A stretch of 64,000 nt of DNA from Flagellimonas okinawensis (GTDB taxonomy: Bacteria; Bacteroidota; Bacteroidia; Flavobacteriales; Flavobacteriaceae): assembly GCF_029194005.1 (NCBI RefSeq), contig NZ_JARFVA010000004.1, positions 248,001 to 312,000 of the forward strand, read 5' to 3'. The notes under the pieces were generated by a model. It was not told where the DNA came from. It worked only from the letters and a program-made list of their open reading frames with translations, and searched no databases. Shown piece by piece: positions 17,697 through 26,141 of the stretch. Position 1 is the first letter of the stretch. Every line of letters begins with the position of its first letter. The translations under genes and the position numbers were made by a program.

Positions 17697-19485
17697 GCAA
17701 CAATCCCGAGGCTTCACTGTTTTTGGCAACCCTGTATATCGGATAGGTCAGATAGGCTTCTTCAAAATGCTCTGAACGTTCAAAAATCCAATCCAATTGG
17801 GCGTACCAGTTGTTGGAAAAATTGAGCTCCGCTGCCTTTTTTGCTTCGAACTCCTGTAGGAGCAATGAATCATTTCTTAGCATTTCCAGTGCAACGTCCT
17901 CAAAAACATATGGGGAGAACCCTTCTTTACGTTGGAGTACGGTATCGAAGAAGTTCCAGTTAAAAAAAGAATCGGTCCCTTGCGGTTCCATGGTTTCCAT
18001 TAAGTACCTGATTCCTGGCTGGCGAGTCGGAACCAAAAGATCACCTTCACTAAAGGAAACCTCCCTCTTACTTTTGGAGACCTTGGTATTGGAATGCAGA
18101 TAGTGCCCTTCATAAGGTGCTCTCCTGGTGTCGTAATCCAAAATTCGATAGACTTCCACTGTCAGGGCAGTGTCCTTTGTAATGGGTGTATATTGAATCT
18201 TGTTCGCATCCAATCGTTCTATGACCCTTTTCCAACTTTTCTTGACAATATAGGCTGCAGGAACAGCTACAGTGTCGGCCGGATAAAAATAGTCTTGGTA
18301 AACGGTTTCTTTGGTGAACGGCTTGTCCCGGTTGTACTTCAACCTGGGAAGACCCGTGATTTCACTGGTCAGTTGTTCGGCTTCGTAACCCTTAAAAAGC
18401 AAGGTGGAGCTTTGGGTGCTGTCCACTTGCCAATTGAAGTGGTACTCGGCAAGGTCGAGGTTGTTCTCCAAGGTCTCTTTACGGAGCGATTTTATGTTAT
18501 CGTGCTCACCTTCCACAAGCTCAATAAGGCTTTGCATAAGATGATAGGTCCCTTCCACACGTTGCTCGTATGGTTTTAACATATGGGTTTCGACCATGAG
18601 GCCCAATGTGCTCCATAGTGTAGTGTACCCAGTGGAATATCGGGGGTGGTCCATAAATTGACTGAATCCCATTTCCGGTGGAACATTGAATACATTTACA
18701 TAAGGGGTAATATCCCATTCTTTTTGTGCCAGGGAAGTTTCCAGGCTGGGCATGAATGTTTCGTGTAGATACGCGCCCATTTTACCGCCCATTTTGTTGT
18801 GCTGGGTAAAAAGATGGGTCAGTGTATACTGGTAATCGGCACCATTGCTCACATGGTTGTCGATAAAGACATCGGGTTTCACCAGATGGAAAATCTGCGC
18901 AAATGTCCTGGCATTTTCGGTATCCATTTTTATAAAGTCCCGATTAAGGTCGTAATTGCGTGCATTGCCCCTAAAGCCATATTCCAACGGACCGTTCTGA
19001 TTGGCCCTGGTAGTGGAGTTTCTATTTAGCGAACCCCCGACATTATAGATGGGAATGGTGACAAGTACGGTGTTTTTTGGCATTTCCAGTTTTTCGGTGG
19101 CCAAGTCCCTGTAGAGCATCATGGTGGCATCTATACCATCGCTTTCCCCTGGATGGATACCATTGTTGATGAGTATAATGGATTTTTCCTTACGGATATT
19201 TTCATAGTTGAAGTCGCCATCTGGATTAAAAGTGACGATGTGCAAAGGATTACCACTGTCCGTTTTCCCTATCGTATGGATATTGATTTCGGGAAAGTCC
19301 TTGGCAAGGGCAATGTAATAATCAATGGTCTGCTTATAGGTAGCGGTCTCCTTTCCCTCCGATAGTTCATAATGGGTCGGGTAAGAGGGTTTTTCATCCT
19401 GGGTCTCTGACTCGCAGGAGATGAAAATAATGAAAGCGATAATTGGGTAAATGTGCTTCAAAATACTTTGGGAACTTTGGTTCAT
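17689..19485 (-). CDS. M14-family zinc carboxypeptidase, lipoprotein
   Basis: Predicted envelope-anchored metallocarboxypeptidase (598 aa). The N-terminus has a hydrophobic stretch and lipobox FISC (Cys24). Zinc ligands in M14 order are H111-x-x-E114 in GIHPGESDG and His211 in FIDNHVSNG; the substrate region RNYDLNRDF lies at about 176-184. The catalytic domain spans about 45-330, and the remaining 270 residues are an uncharacterised C-terminal part. ATG 19485 is preferred to one 30 bases upstream because it gives a clean signal peptide. An inverted repeat overlaps this start codon. Confidence 0.85.
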   Translation of the reverse strand: MNQSSQSILKHIYPIIAFIIFISCESETQDEKPSYPTHYELSEGKETATYKQTIDYYIALAKDFPEINIHTIGKTDSGNPLHIVTFNPDGDFNYENIRKEKSIILINNGIHPGESDGIDATMMLYRDLATEKLEMPKNTVLVTIPIYNVGGSLNRNSTTRANQNGPLEYGFRGNARNYDLNRDFIKMDTENARTFAQIFHLVKPDVFIDNHVSNGADYQYTLTHLFTQHNKMGGKMGAYLHETFMPSLETSLAQKEWDITPYVNVFNVPPEMGFSQFMDHPRYSTGYTTLWSTLGLMVETHMLKPYEQRVEGTYHLMQSLIELVEGEHDNIKSLRKETLENNLDLAEYHFNWQVDSTQSSTLLFKGYEAEQLTSEITGLPRLKYNRDKPFTKETVYQDYFYPADTVAVPAAYIVKKSWKRVIERLDANKIQYTPITKDTALTVEVYRILDYDTRRAPYEGHYLHSNTKVSKSKREVSFSEGDLLVPTRQPGIRYLMETMEPQGTDSFFNWNFFDTVLQRKEGFSPYVFEDVALEMLRNDSLLLQEFEAKKAAELNFSNNWYAQLDWIFERSEHFEEAYLTYPIYRVAKNSEASGLLPN

Positions 19486-19509
19486 ACAAAATGTACATCT
19501 GTTTGTATG
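19483..19509. repeat. Inverted repeat over the M14 carboxypeptidase start
   Basis: CATACAAA and TTTGTATG are perfect 8-bp inverted arms separated by 11 bp; the spacer itself contains the palindrome ATGTACAT. One arm contains the start codon. It looks like an operator or a 5' hairpin; no regulator is identified. Confidence 0.5.
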
Positions 19510-19534
19510 TGCCAAAAATACAGATTATTATAAT

Positions 19535-19948
19535 TTATGAAGCTACATTGATGCAACCAAGATCGGCCGAATCGATTTTGAAAATGGGTTTGTTCTTGAA
19601 GTTGAGCGTATAAGGGCACCTATCTTTAAAACCGTTCCATTTTTCGTAATCCAAAGGATCTATGGATGAAGTGATCATGTTGATCACGATATGTTCGTTG
19701 ATATCGAGGGCGATGATTTCTTCAAGAAAGTCCCATCCGTCCATTATCGGCATATTGATGTCCAAAAAAATCACTTCCGGAATAGGTCTTCCTTGTTCAT
19801 GTCTTAGCTTGACGGCTTCATAGGCTTCCTGCCCATTCTGGAAAATTTGGATATCGTCACAATTGGCAACGGATTTCAACATTTTTTTTATACCAAAAAC
19901 CGTAATTGGATCATCGTCCACAATAAAAATACAACTAACTGTCTTCAT
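19535..19948 (-). CDS. Stand-alone response regulator receiver
   Basis: CheY-like protein (137 aa) with only a REC domain. Acidic pocket DDDP (11-14), phospho-acceptor Asp63 in VIFLDINMP, and the Lys near the C-terminus (FKNKP) are present; there is no output domain. The gene overlaps the upstream histidine kinase by 14 bp, so the two almost certainly form one signalling pair. The start at MKTVSCIFIVDDD is chosen over a longer frame because it sits just before the first strand of the receiver. Output partner unknown. Confidence 0.9.
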   Translation of the reverse strand: MKTVSCIFIVDDDPITVFGIKKMLKSVANCDDIQIFQNGQEAYEAVKLRHEQGRPIPEVIFLDINMPIMDGWDFLEEIIALDINEHIVINMITSSIDPLDYEKWNGFKDRCPYTLNFKNKPIFKIDSADLGCINVAS

Positions 19949-21761
19949 TAAAATACACATTAAATGTAGTGCCTTTGTCAACTTCACTCTGCACCGTTAT
20001 ACTTCCGCCCATGGCTTCTATCTGGTTCCTTACCAGGTAAAGACCGAAACCTTTGGCATCTTTTCTATTATGGAATGTCTTGTACATTCCGAATATCTTG
20101 TCACCGTATTTATTTAAATCTATGCCCATACCATTGTCCGAAATGCTCAGAAGTATTCCTTCACTTGATTTTATGGCATCGATGATTATAAGAGGTGATC
20201 TGTTCTTACTTTTGTATTTGACCGCATTGGAGACCAGATTGAGAATTATGCTGTCCAGATAAGCGGGAACACAACTCACTACTATATCTTCCGAAACATT
20301 GTTGATGATTTTGGAATCGTTCTTTTCCAAAACTGCAGAAAAGTTTTGCAGGACCTTGACAATGTTCTTTTTGAGGTTCAATTTTTTCTTGGTCGCGGAA
20401 GTGTTGGAATTTATATCCACAACTTGGTTCAAATTCCCGAGGGTTTCAAGTAAATTGTCCGAAGCCTGCGATAGCATGTCTATTATGCGTTGTCTTTCTT
20501 TGGGGTCATTTTCTGAGTTAAGGAAGCCTAAAAGCATGGAGAAATTTGCTGAATGCGATCGCAAATTGTGGGACACAATGTGTGCAAAACTCACTAATTT
20601 TTGGTTTTGCATGGAGGTAATGTCTATCAGGTTATGAAGCTCTTCTTCCTTCTTTTTCATGGAAGTAATGTCCAAGCTCATGCCGATCAGTCCACAAACC
20701 TTGCCCTCTAAATCAAAATGCGGGATTTTTGATGTTAGAAAATATGTTGTCTTGCCGTTAAGGGTGCTTGTGGTCTCTTTGCCGATTATAGGAGTGAGAT
20801 GCTTCATGACCTCGATGTCCTCTTGTCTGGAGACTTTGGCTATTTCTTCATCATACAGGTCAAAGTCATTTTTGCCAATAAGCTCGCCCACCGTTTTGCC
20901 GAAATAGTTGCATTCACCTTTATTGACCAACATTTTTCTTGATTCAAGGTCTTTAACGTATACGTTCAATGGGAGGCTGTCTATCAACGTGGATAATAAT
21001 TGTTGGTGCTCCTTAACCCTGGTTTCGGCCATTTCCTGTTCATGGATGTCCTTAATGGTTCCGAATACCTTGGTGACCTTGCCATTTTTAACAATAGGCT
21101 TGCCCGTGACGTGTACCCACCTTTCCTGACCTTGGAAAGTGACCAACATGAGTTTGGTGTCATAGGACTCTTGGTTTTCCTTGACGCGGTGGAACAACAT
21201 CCCGACTTTGTTTTGGGAATAACCGGTTTTGTAAAAGTTGATGGCTTCGCTTGTAGTGGGGGTATAGTTTTCGGGTACCTGATGTATTCGCTTGGTTTCG
21301 TTACACCATGTTAGTGTTTCTGTTTCCACGTCAAATTCCCACCATCCCGTTTTGGATACCTCGACCTTGGTCTCCAGTACATTTTCGAGCCATTTGATTT
21401 TTTTATCCTTCTCCACCTCCATGGTAATATCATCGGTTTGTACAATGGTCCCGACCACATTTTCCTCCTTGTCGAACCAAGGGGAGAAATAGCTTTTTAA
21501 ATAACGGGTGCCATTTGCTGCCGCTCTTTTGTGCTGGATGGTAAAAGGTTTATTTTCTTTAAGTTTTTTATTGAGCTCGGAATTTTCCGGAAACAAGTTA
21601 TAAACTTTGGTTTTGAGGTCTCCATTTTGTGGAGGGAGATTGAAGAGTTCGAGCCATGAGCACGAAGCATCGAGCAGCCTACCTTCTTTACAAAGAAGTG
21701 CCGTTGCCTTGGGCAACTGTTTTAGTAAATAAAATTGGTCAATGCTCTCTGCTGCTTTCAA
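19935..21761 (-). CDS. PAS-domain sensor histidine kinase
   Basis: Cytoplasmic kinase (608 aa) with no membrane segment visible. Three PAS-like domains (about 8-110, 130-240, 253-370) precede a HisKA-type helix with His398 in IVSHNLRSHSAN, a divergent H-box common in Bacteroidota. Then come the N-box NLVSNAVKYKSK, G1 ISDNGMGID and G2 KGFGLYLVRN. The stimulus, probably a small ligand or redox state sensed by PAS, is unknown. Start is a TTG; an in-frame TAG lies upstream and no ATG is available. It overlaps its receiver partner. Confidence 0.9.
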   Translation of the reverse strand: MKAAESIDQFYLLKQLPKATALLCKEGRLLDASCSWLELFNLPPQNGDLKTKVYNLFPENSELNKKLKENKPFTIQHKRAAANGTRYLKSYFSPWFDKEENVVGTIVQTDDITMEVEKDKKIKWLENVLETKVEVSKTGWWEFDVETETLTWCNETKRIHQVPENYTPTTSEAINFYKTGYSQNKVGMLFHRVKENQESYDTKLMLVTFQGQERWVHVTGKPIVKNGKVTKVFGTIKDIHEQEMAETRVKEHQQLLSTLIDSLPLNVYVKDLESRKMLVNKGECNYFGKTVGELIGKNDFDLYDEEIAKVSRQEDIEVMKHLTPIIGKETTSTLNGKTTYFLTSKIPHFDLEGKVCGLIGMSLDITSMKKKEEELHNLIDITSMQNQKLVSFAHIVSHNLRSHSANFSMLLGFLNSENDPKERQRIIDMLSQASDNLLETLGNLNQVVDINSNTSATKKKLNLKKNIVKVLQNFSAVLEKNDSKIINNVSEDIVVSCVPAYLDSIILNLVSNAVKYKSKNRSPLIIIDAIKSSEGILLSISDNGMGIDLNKYGDKIFGMYKTFHNRKDAKGFGLYLVRNQIEAMGGSITVQSEVDKGTTFNVYFNEDS

Positions 21762-21952
21762 AACTGGGGGATGTTTAAAAACCTTTTCCTACTCAGGAAT
21801 TTACAGCCAAAGTAAAATTATTCATTGTTCAAGCGTAGTTAATGTTGTGAAAACACTTATTAATGTGGTATTTACACGAATTGACTAGGTGTGTCAATGT
21901 AAGAATCGAAAGAAATTACGTACAGTGCGCTATGTCGGTCAGCGTCAGATTT

Positions 21953-22408
21953 TTACTTGGCGACCACGGTTTCTGGCACCAAACCGGTATAATCCCCACC
22001 GTTTCGGATCACATCACGCACAATCGATGAACTGATGAACGATTTGCCAGAGGATGTCAATAGGAACACTGTTTCAATTTCGGAAAGCTTTCTATTGGTA
22101 TGTGCAATGGCTTTTTCAAATTCAAAATCGGCAGGGTTCCGCAATCCGCGCAATATAAAATTGGCATCGATCTTTTTGCAGAAGTCCACGGTCATTCCCT
22201 TATAGGTGGTCACTTTTATTTTTGGCTCGTCCTTAAAAGCCTCTTCAATAAATTTCACCCGATCTTCTAGGGAGAACATATATTTTTTGTCGGCATTGAT
22301 TCCGATGGCGATGACCAGTTCGTCAAAAAGTGTGACTCCCCTTTTGATTATATCATAATGTCCTAAAGTAAGTGGGTCGAACGAACCCGGGAACAATGCG
22401 CGTCTCAT
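21953..22408 (-). CDS. coaD: Phosphopantetheine adenylyltransferase
   Basis: Penultimate step of coenzyme A synthesis: 4'-phosphopantetheine + ATP to dephospho-CoA. The 151-aa protein begins with the nucleotidyl-transferase motif ALFPGSFDPLTLGHYDII, containing the T/HxGH element, and carries RGLRNPADFEFEKAIAH and the ISSSIVRD motif. Length is typical. It follows ddl by 33 nt on the same strand. Confidence 0.97.
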   Translation of the reverse strand: MRRALFPGSFDPLTLGHYDIIKRGVTLFDELVIAIGINADKKYMFSLEDRVKFIEEAFKDEPKIKVTTYKGMTVDFCKKIDANFILRGLRNPADFEFEKAIAHTNRKLSEIETVFLLTSSGKSFISSSIVRDVIRNGGDYTGLVPETVVAK

Positions 22409-22441
22409 GTTGTGGAATAAAGTTTTTTAAAAATACGGTTT

Positions 22442-23416
22442 CTATCGCAAAGCTTCAACAATGGCACTGTCAAATAGCTCTTCCAAAGATATTCCAGCGG
22501 TTTTGGCCTGTTGGGGCAAAAGGCTTTCCTCCGTCAAACCGGGTGTGGTGTTTATTTCGAGCAGATGGGGTTCGTCACCGATAAAAATAAATTCACTACG
22601 TGTATAGCCTTTCAATCCTAGTGCCTTATAAATGAACTCAGCCAATTGTTTAACATTGGTCTCTTGTTTTTCGGAAATTCTTGCAGGGGTGATTTCCTTC
22701 GATTTCCCCATATACTTGGCCTCAAAATCAAAGAAATCATTTTCCGAAATAATCTCTGTCGCGGGTAGTACAGTTACTTCACTTTTGTAAGTGATGACCC
22801 CTACGGAAACCTCCGTTCCGTCCAAAAAGGATTCTATGATTATCTGGGTGTCCTCCTTGAACGCATCTTCCACTGCCTTTCCCAGTTCTTTTTTGTCGTA
22901 GACCTTGGACACGCCATAACTGCTGCCCGCCCTATTGGCCTTTACAAAACATGGGAGCCCAACCTTTTCTACGATGGCCTCCTCGTTTATGGTCTGACCC
23001 TTGTTTAAAAAATAAGATGTGGCACATGGCACACCATAAGGTTTGAGGGTGCTCAATAGATCCCGTTTATTGAACGTGAGTGCAGCTTCGTAATGGTTGC
23101 AGGAAGTCTGGGGTATACCCAGAAGTTCAAAATATGCTTGCATTAGGCCATCTTCACCAGGGGTGCCATGAATGGCATTGAAAACACAGTCAAACTGTAT
23201 TTTTTTACCATCGACACCTATGCTGAAATCTGATTTTTCCATGGGGTGTTCCCTGTTGGACCCGTCCAAATAATACCACTTGTCCCTTGTGATGACGATA
23301 CGGTAGGCATTGTATTTGTCCCTGTCCAGGTATTTGTGAACCACATTACCGCTTTTTATGGAAATATTGTGCTCACTGGAATAGCCGCCCATGATGATGG
23401 CAATGTTCTTTTTCAT
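22442..23416 (-). CDS. ddl: D-alanine--D-alanine ligase
   Basis: Forms the D-Ala-D-Ala dipeptide of peptidoglycan in the cytoplasm. The 324-aa ATP-grasp enzyme starts with IAIIMGGYSSEHNISIKSG and shows HGTPGEDG, CFVKANRAGSSYGV and the C-terminal metal-binding EINTTPGLTEESL. It heads a short operon with coaD. A membrane-anchored PASTA gene is divergent, which groups cell-wall functions here. Confidence 0.97.
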   Translation of the reverse strand: MKKNIAIIMGGYSSEHNISIKSGNVVHKYLDRDKYNAYRIVITRDKWYYLDGSNREHPMEKSDFSIGVDGKKIQFDCVFNAIHGTPGEDGLMQAYFELLGIPQTSCNHYEAALTFNKRDLLSTLKPYGVPCATSYFLNKGQTINEEAIVEKVGLPCFVKANRAGSSYGVSKVYDKKELGKAVEDAFKEDTQIIIESFLDGTEVSVGVITYKSEVTVLPATEIISENDFFDFEAKYMGKSKEITPARISEKQETNVKQLAEFIYKALGLKGYTRSEFIFIGDEPHLLEINTTPGLTEESLLPQQAKTAGISLEELFDSAIVEALR

Positions 23417-23495
23417 TGACTTAATTAATATCGCGAAGCCAAATTAAAGAAAAAAGGACTGGCTTTCCTATATTTGTTCCGTTAAGGTGAACTAC

Positions 23496-24083
23496 ATGAA
23501 AAATTTTTTCAACTTTTTAAAGAGCAAGACCTTTCTCATCCAACTCGGATTGGCGGCAGTCGCCATATTGGTTTTGGTGTTCGTGGCACTGCAATGGCTC
23601 AAGGGCACTACAAACCATGGTGAGTTTGTGGAGGTGCCGGACTTTTCAAAAATGTCGGTGATGGAGATGCGCAAGGCCGTTGAGGAAGCCGGGCTCAGAT
23701 ATCAGGTTTTGGATTCCTCGGAATACAATCCGGACTACCCAAGATTTTCCATTTTGGATCAGAATCCACCTGCTGGAAACAAGGTAAAGTCCAATCGTAA
23801 AATTTATTTTACCGTTAACCCTTCCGGATACAAAAAAGTAAGTGTGCCCGATATTGTACAGGTGACCCAACGTAACGCCTCTTCTATGTTAAGGGCCGTT
23901 GGCCTGGATGTGGAGCGCGTAACCTATATCGATGAGCTTGGTAAGGACATGGTCTACCGAATGAAGTACAAGGGTAAGTACATAAAACCTGGCGACCGTT
24001 TGCCCAAAACCTCCAAAGTGGAATTGATTTGCGGGAACGGGACCATTCCGGGTAGTGCAAGGGTGCAGGCTGATTCCAACTAA
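23496..24083 (+). CDS. Membrane-anchored PASTA-domain protein
   Basis: Protein of 195 aa: a short cytoplasmic N-terminus, one membrane helix (about 13-32, IQLGLAAVAILVLVFVALQW) and about two extracytoplasmic PASTA repeats (VPDFSKMSVMEMRKAVEEAG and VPDIVQVTQRNASSMLRAVG), then a degenerate third segment. PASTA domains in other bacteria bind peptidoglycan fragments, usually fused to kinases or PBPs; here there is no catalytic domain. ATG 23496 is chosen over an in-frame GTG at 23487. It sits 2 nt upstream of the rluD-type gene and divergent from ddl. Confidence 0.88.
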   Translation: MKNFFNFLKSKTFLIQLGLAAVAILVLVFVALQWLKGTTNHGEFVEVPDFSKMSVMEMRKAVEEAGLRYQVLDSSEYNPDYPRFSILDQNPPAGNKVKSNRKIYFTVNPSGYKKVSVPDIVQVTQRNASSMLRAVGLDVERVTYIDELGKDMVYRMKYKGKYIKPGDRLPKTSKVELICGNGTIPGSARVQADSN

Positions 24084-24085
24084 AT

Positions 24086-25117
24086 ATGGATACTTCCGAA
24101 AATTTGGACGAACTTTCGCAGGACGACCTTTATGAACATCACGGTTTTGTGGCGTCCAAAGGACAAGAGCCCTTGCGGGTGGACAAATTCTTGATGAACT
24201 TTATCGAGAACGCCACCAGGAACAAAATTCAACAAGCAGCCAAAAAAGGCCATATATGGGTGAATGGCTCCATCGTAAAACAAAACTATAAGGTAAAGGC
24301 CGGTGATGAGGTAAAGGTGATGTTCGAGCATCCTCCTTATGAGTTTTTGTTGACCCCCGAGGACATTCCTTTGGATATTGTTTATGAAGACGATGTGCTC
24401 CTGGTAGTGAACAAACCGGCAGGTATGGTAGTGCACCCCGGGCATGGCAATTATTCTGGAACATTGATCAACGCGCTGGTCTATCATTTTGAAAATCTTC
24501 CCAATAATAGTTCTGACAGGCCAGGACTTGTACACAGAATCGATAAGGATACATCCGGCTTATTGGTCATTGCCAAAACCGAATCGGCAATGACTCATCT
24601 GGCCCAACAGTTTTTTGAGAAGAGCAGTGAGCGTGAATATGTTGCTCTGGTCTGGGGCAATGTGGAAGAGGATGAAGGAACCATAGAAGGACATATTGCC
24701 CGCAATCCCAAAAACCGATTGCAGATGATGGTGTTCCCGGATGGGAGCGATGGAAAGGAAGCTGTTACCCATTACAACGTGATCGAACGTTTGGGATATG
24801 TTACCTTGGTTTCCTGCAAACTGGAAACCGGAAGGACCCATCAGATTAGAGTGCACATGAAATACATTGGGCATACCTTGTTCAACGACGAACGTTATGG
24901 TGGCGATAAAATATTAAAGGGCACCACCTTTACCAAGTACAAACAGTTTGTTGAAAACACTTTTAAAGTATTGCCAAGACAGGCCCTCCATGCCAAAACC
25001 CTTGGGTTTGAGCATCCAGTGACCGGGGAATTTATGCGATTTGACTCTGAATTGCCAGAGGATATGGTCAATGGAATAGAGAAATGGCGTGGGTATGCCA
25101 AGCACCACGAATCATAG
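24086..25117 (+). CDS. RluA/RluD-family pseudouridine synthase
   Basis: Isomerises uridines in rRNA or tRNA. The 343-aa protein has an N-terminal S4 RNA-binding domain (about 33-90) and the RluA catalytic motif HRIDKDTSGLLVIAKT with the catalytic Asp (about residue 153). The C-terminal GRTHQIRVHMKYIGH segment is present. Domain layout is that of RluD (helix 69 of 23S rRNA), but target specificity is not readable from sequence alone. It lies 2 nt downstream of the PASTA gene, so it is co-transcribed. Confidence 0.93.
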   Translation: MDTSENLDELSQDDLYEHHGFVASKGQEPLRVDKFLMNFIENATRNKIQQAAKKGHIWVNGSIVKQNYKVKAGDEVKVMFEHPPYEFLLTPEDIPLDIVYEDDVLLVVNKPAGMVVHPGHGNYSGTLINALVYHFENLPNNSSDRPGLVHRIDKDTSGLLVIAKTESAMTHLAQQFFEKSSEREYVALVWGNVEEDEGTIEGHIARNPKNRLQMMVFPDGSDGKEAVTHYNVIERLGYVTLVSCKLETGRTHQIRVHMKYIGHTLFNDERYGGDKILKGTTFTKYKQFVENTFKVLPRQALHAKTLGFEHPVTGEFMRFDSELPEDMVNGIEKWRGYAKHHES

Positions 25118-25205
25118 GTTTCTTCAATTACGAGATTGAAAACACCATTGGGATATGCTTCCAAAAAAGTAAAAAGCTCGTTATTTTTACCAAAAACAGT
25201 AGAAG

Positions 25206-25967
25206 ATGAAAATTGTGATATCACCGGCAAAGTCCCTAGACTACGATACAGCTTTGCCTACATCAACATATACCCAGCCCCAATTTTTGGAACAAGCTGA
25301 AAAGCTCAATACCGTATTGAAAAAGAAAAAGCCCAAAGCATTGGCCGATCTAATGTCCATTTCGGATAAACTGGCCGACCTGAACTGGGAACGAAATCAA
25401 AAGTTTGAGCTACCCTTTACTGCCGATAATGCAAGACCTGCCATTTATGCCTTCAGTGGGGATGTATACCAGGGCTTGGACGCCTACACCATTCCGGAGG
25501 ACAAGTTGGACCGATTACAGGACACCCTCAGAATTTTGTCCGGTCTTTACGGTGTACTCCGACCATTGGATTTGATGCAGCCCTATAGATTGGAAATGGG
25601 CACACAATTAAAAGTGGGCAGAAAAAAGAACCTGTACGAGTTTTGGAAAGGGGAAATCACCGAATCCTTGAACAAGGAACTCCAGGAGGACGAGCTGTTC
25701 GTGAATCTGGCAAGCAACGAATACTTTAGTGCCGTAGACGTCAAAAACTTGAAAGTTCCCGTTATCTCGCCGGTATTCAAGGATTGGAAAAACGACAAGT
25801 TGAAAATCATCAGTTTCTACGCCAAAAAAGCTCGGGGTTCCATGGTACGGTATATTCTCGATTCAGGTGCCGAAACTTTGGAAGACATCAAAAACTTCAA
25901 CTACGACGGGTACTTGTACAGTGAAGAACATACCGTGAAGGCAAATGAACCCGTGTTCATTCGATAA
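25206..25967 (+). CDS. yaaA: YaaA family peroxide-stress protein
   Basis: Protein of 253 aa of the DUF328/YaaA family, which in E. coli lowers free iron during peroxide stress and binds DNA. Family motifs are [14 protein letters not shown] at the start, [11 protein letters not shown] (about 84-94), [13 protein letters not shown] (about 113-125) and a C-terminal [10 protein letters not shown]. Length and motifs are complete. It appears to be transcribed alone; I see no OxyR-type site, and the function is carried over from the family. Confidence 0.93.
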   Translation: MKIVISPAKSLDYDTALPTSTYTQPQFLEQAEKLNTVLKKKKPKALADLMSISDKLADLNWERNQKFELPFTADNARPAIYAFSGDVYQGLDAYTIPEDKLDRLQDTLRILSGLYGVLRPLDLMQPYRLEMGTQLKVGRKKNLYEFWKGEITESLNKELQEDELFVNLASNEYFSAVDVKNLKVPVISPVFKDWKNDKLKIISFYAKKARGSMVRYILDSGAETLEDIKNFNYDGYLYSEEHTVKANEPVFIR

Positions 25968-26011
25968 AAAACTTTGGTAAAATCCGAAGTAATCTTTAAG
26001 TTATAGTCGAC

Positions 26012-26046
26012 AAGGCATGTTGTTACGATTAAAGGACGCATGCCTT
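26012..26046. repeat. Inverted repeat upstream of ppc
   Basis: AAGGCATG and CATGCCTT are perfect 8-bp arms around 19 bp. It is not followed by a T-run, so an operator or a leader structure is more likely than a terminator. Confidence 0.45.
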
Positions 26047-26061
26047 AAATTGTGATACGCT

Positions 26062-26069
26062 TAAATTTG
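26062..26069 (+). promoter_or_regulatory. Candidate ppc -7 box
   Basis: TAAATTTG fits TAnnTTTG and would give a leader of about 70 nt before ppc. No TTG at standard spacing is visible, so support is partial. Confidence 0.4.
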
Positions 26070-26141
26070 GACCCGAGGTTACGGTTTATTCACGAACTTT
26101 GGGTGTTTGTCTTTATTTTAACACTAACATAAAAAATATAC

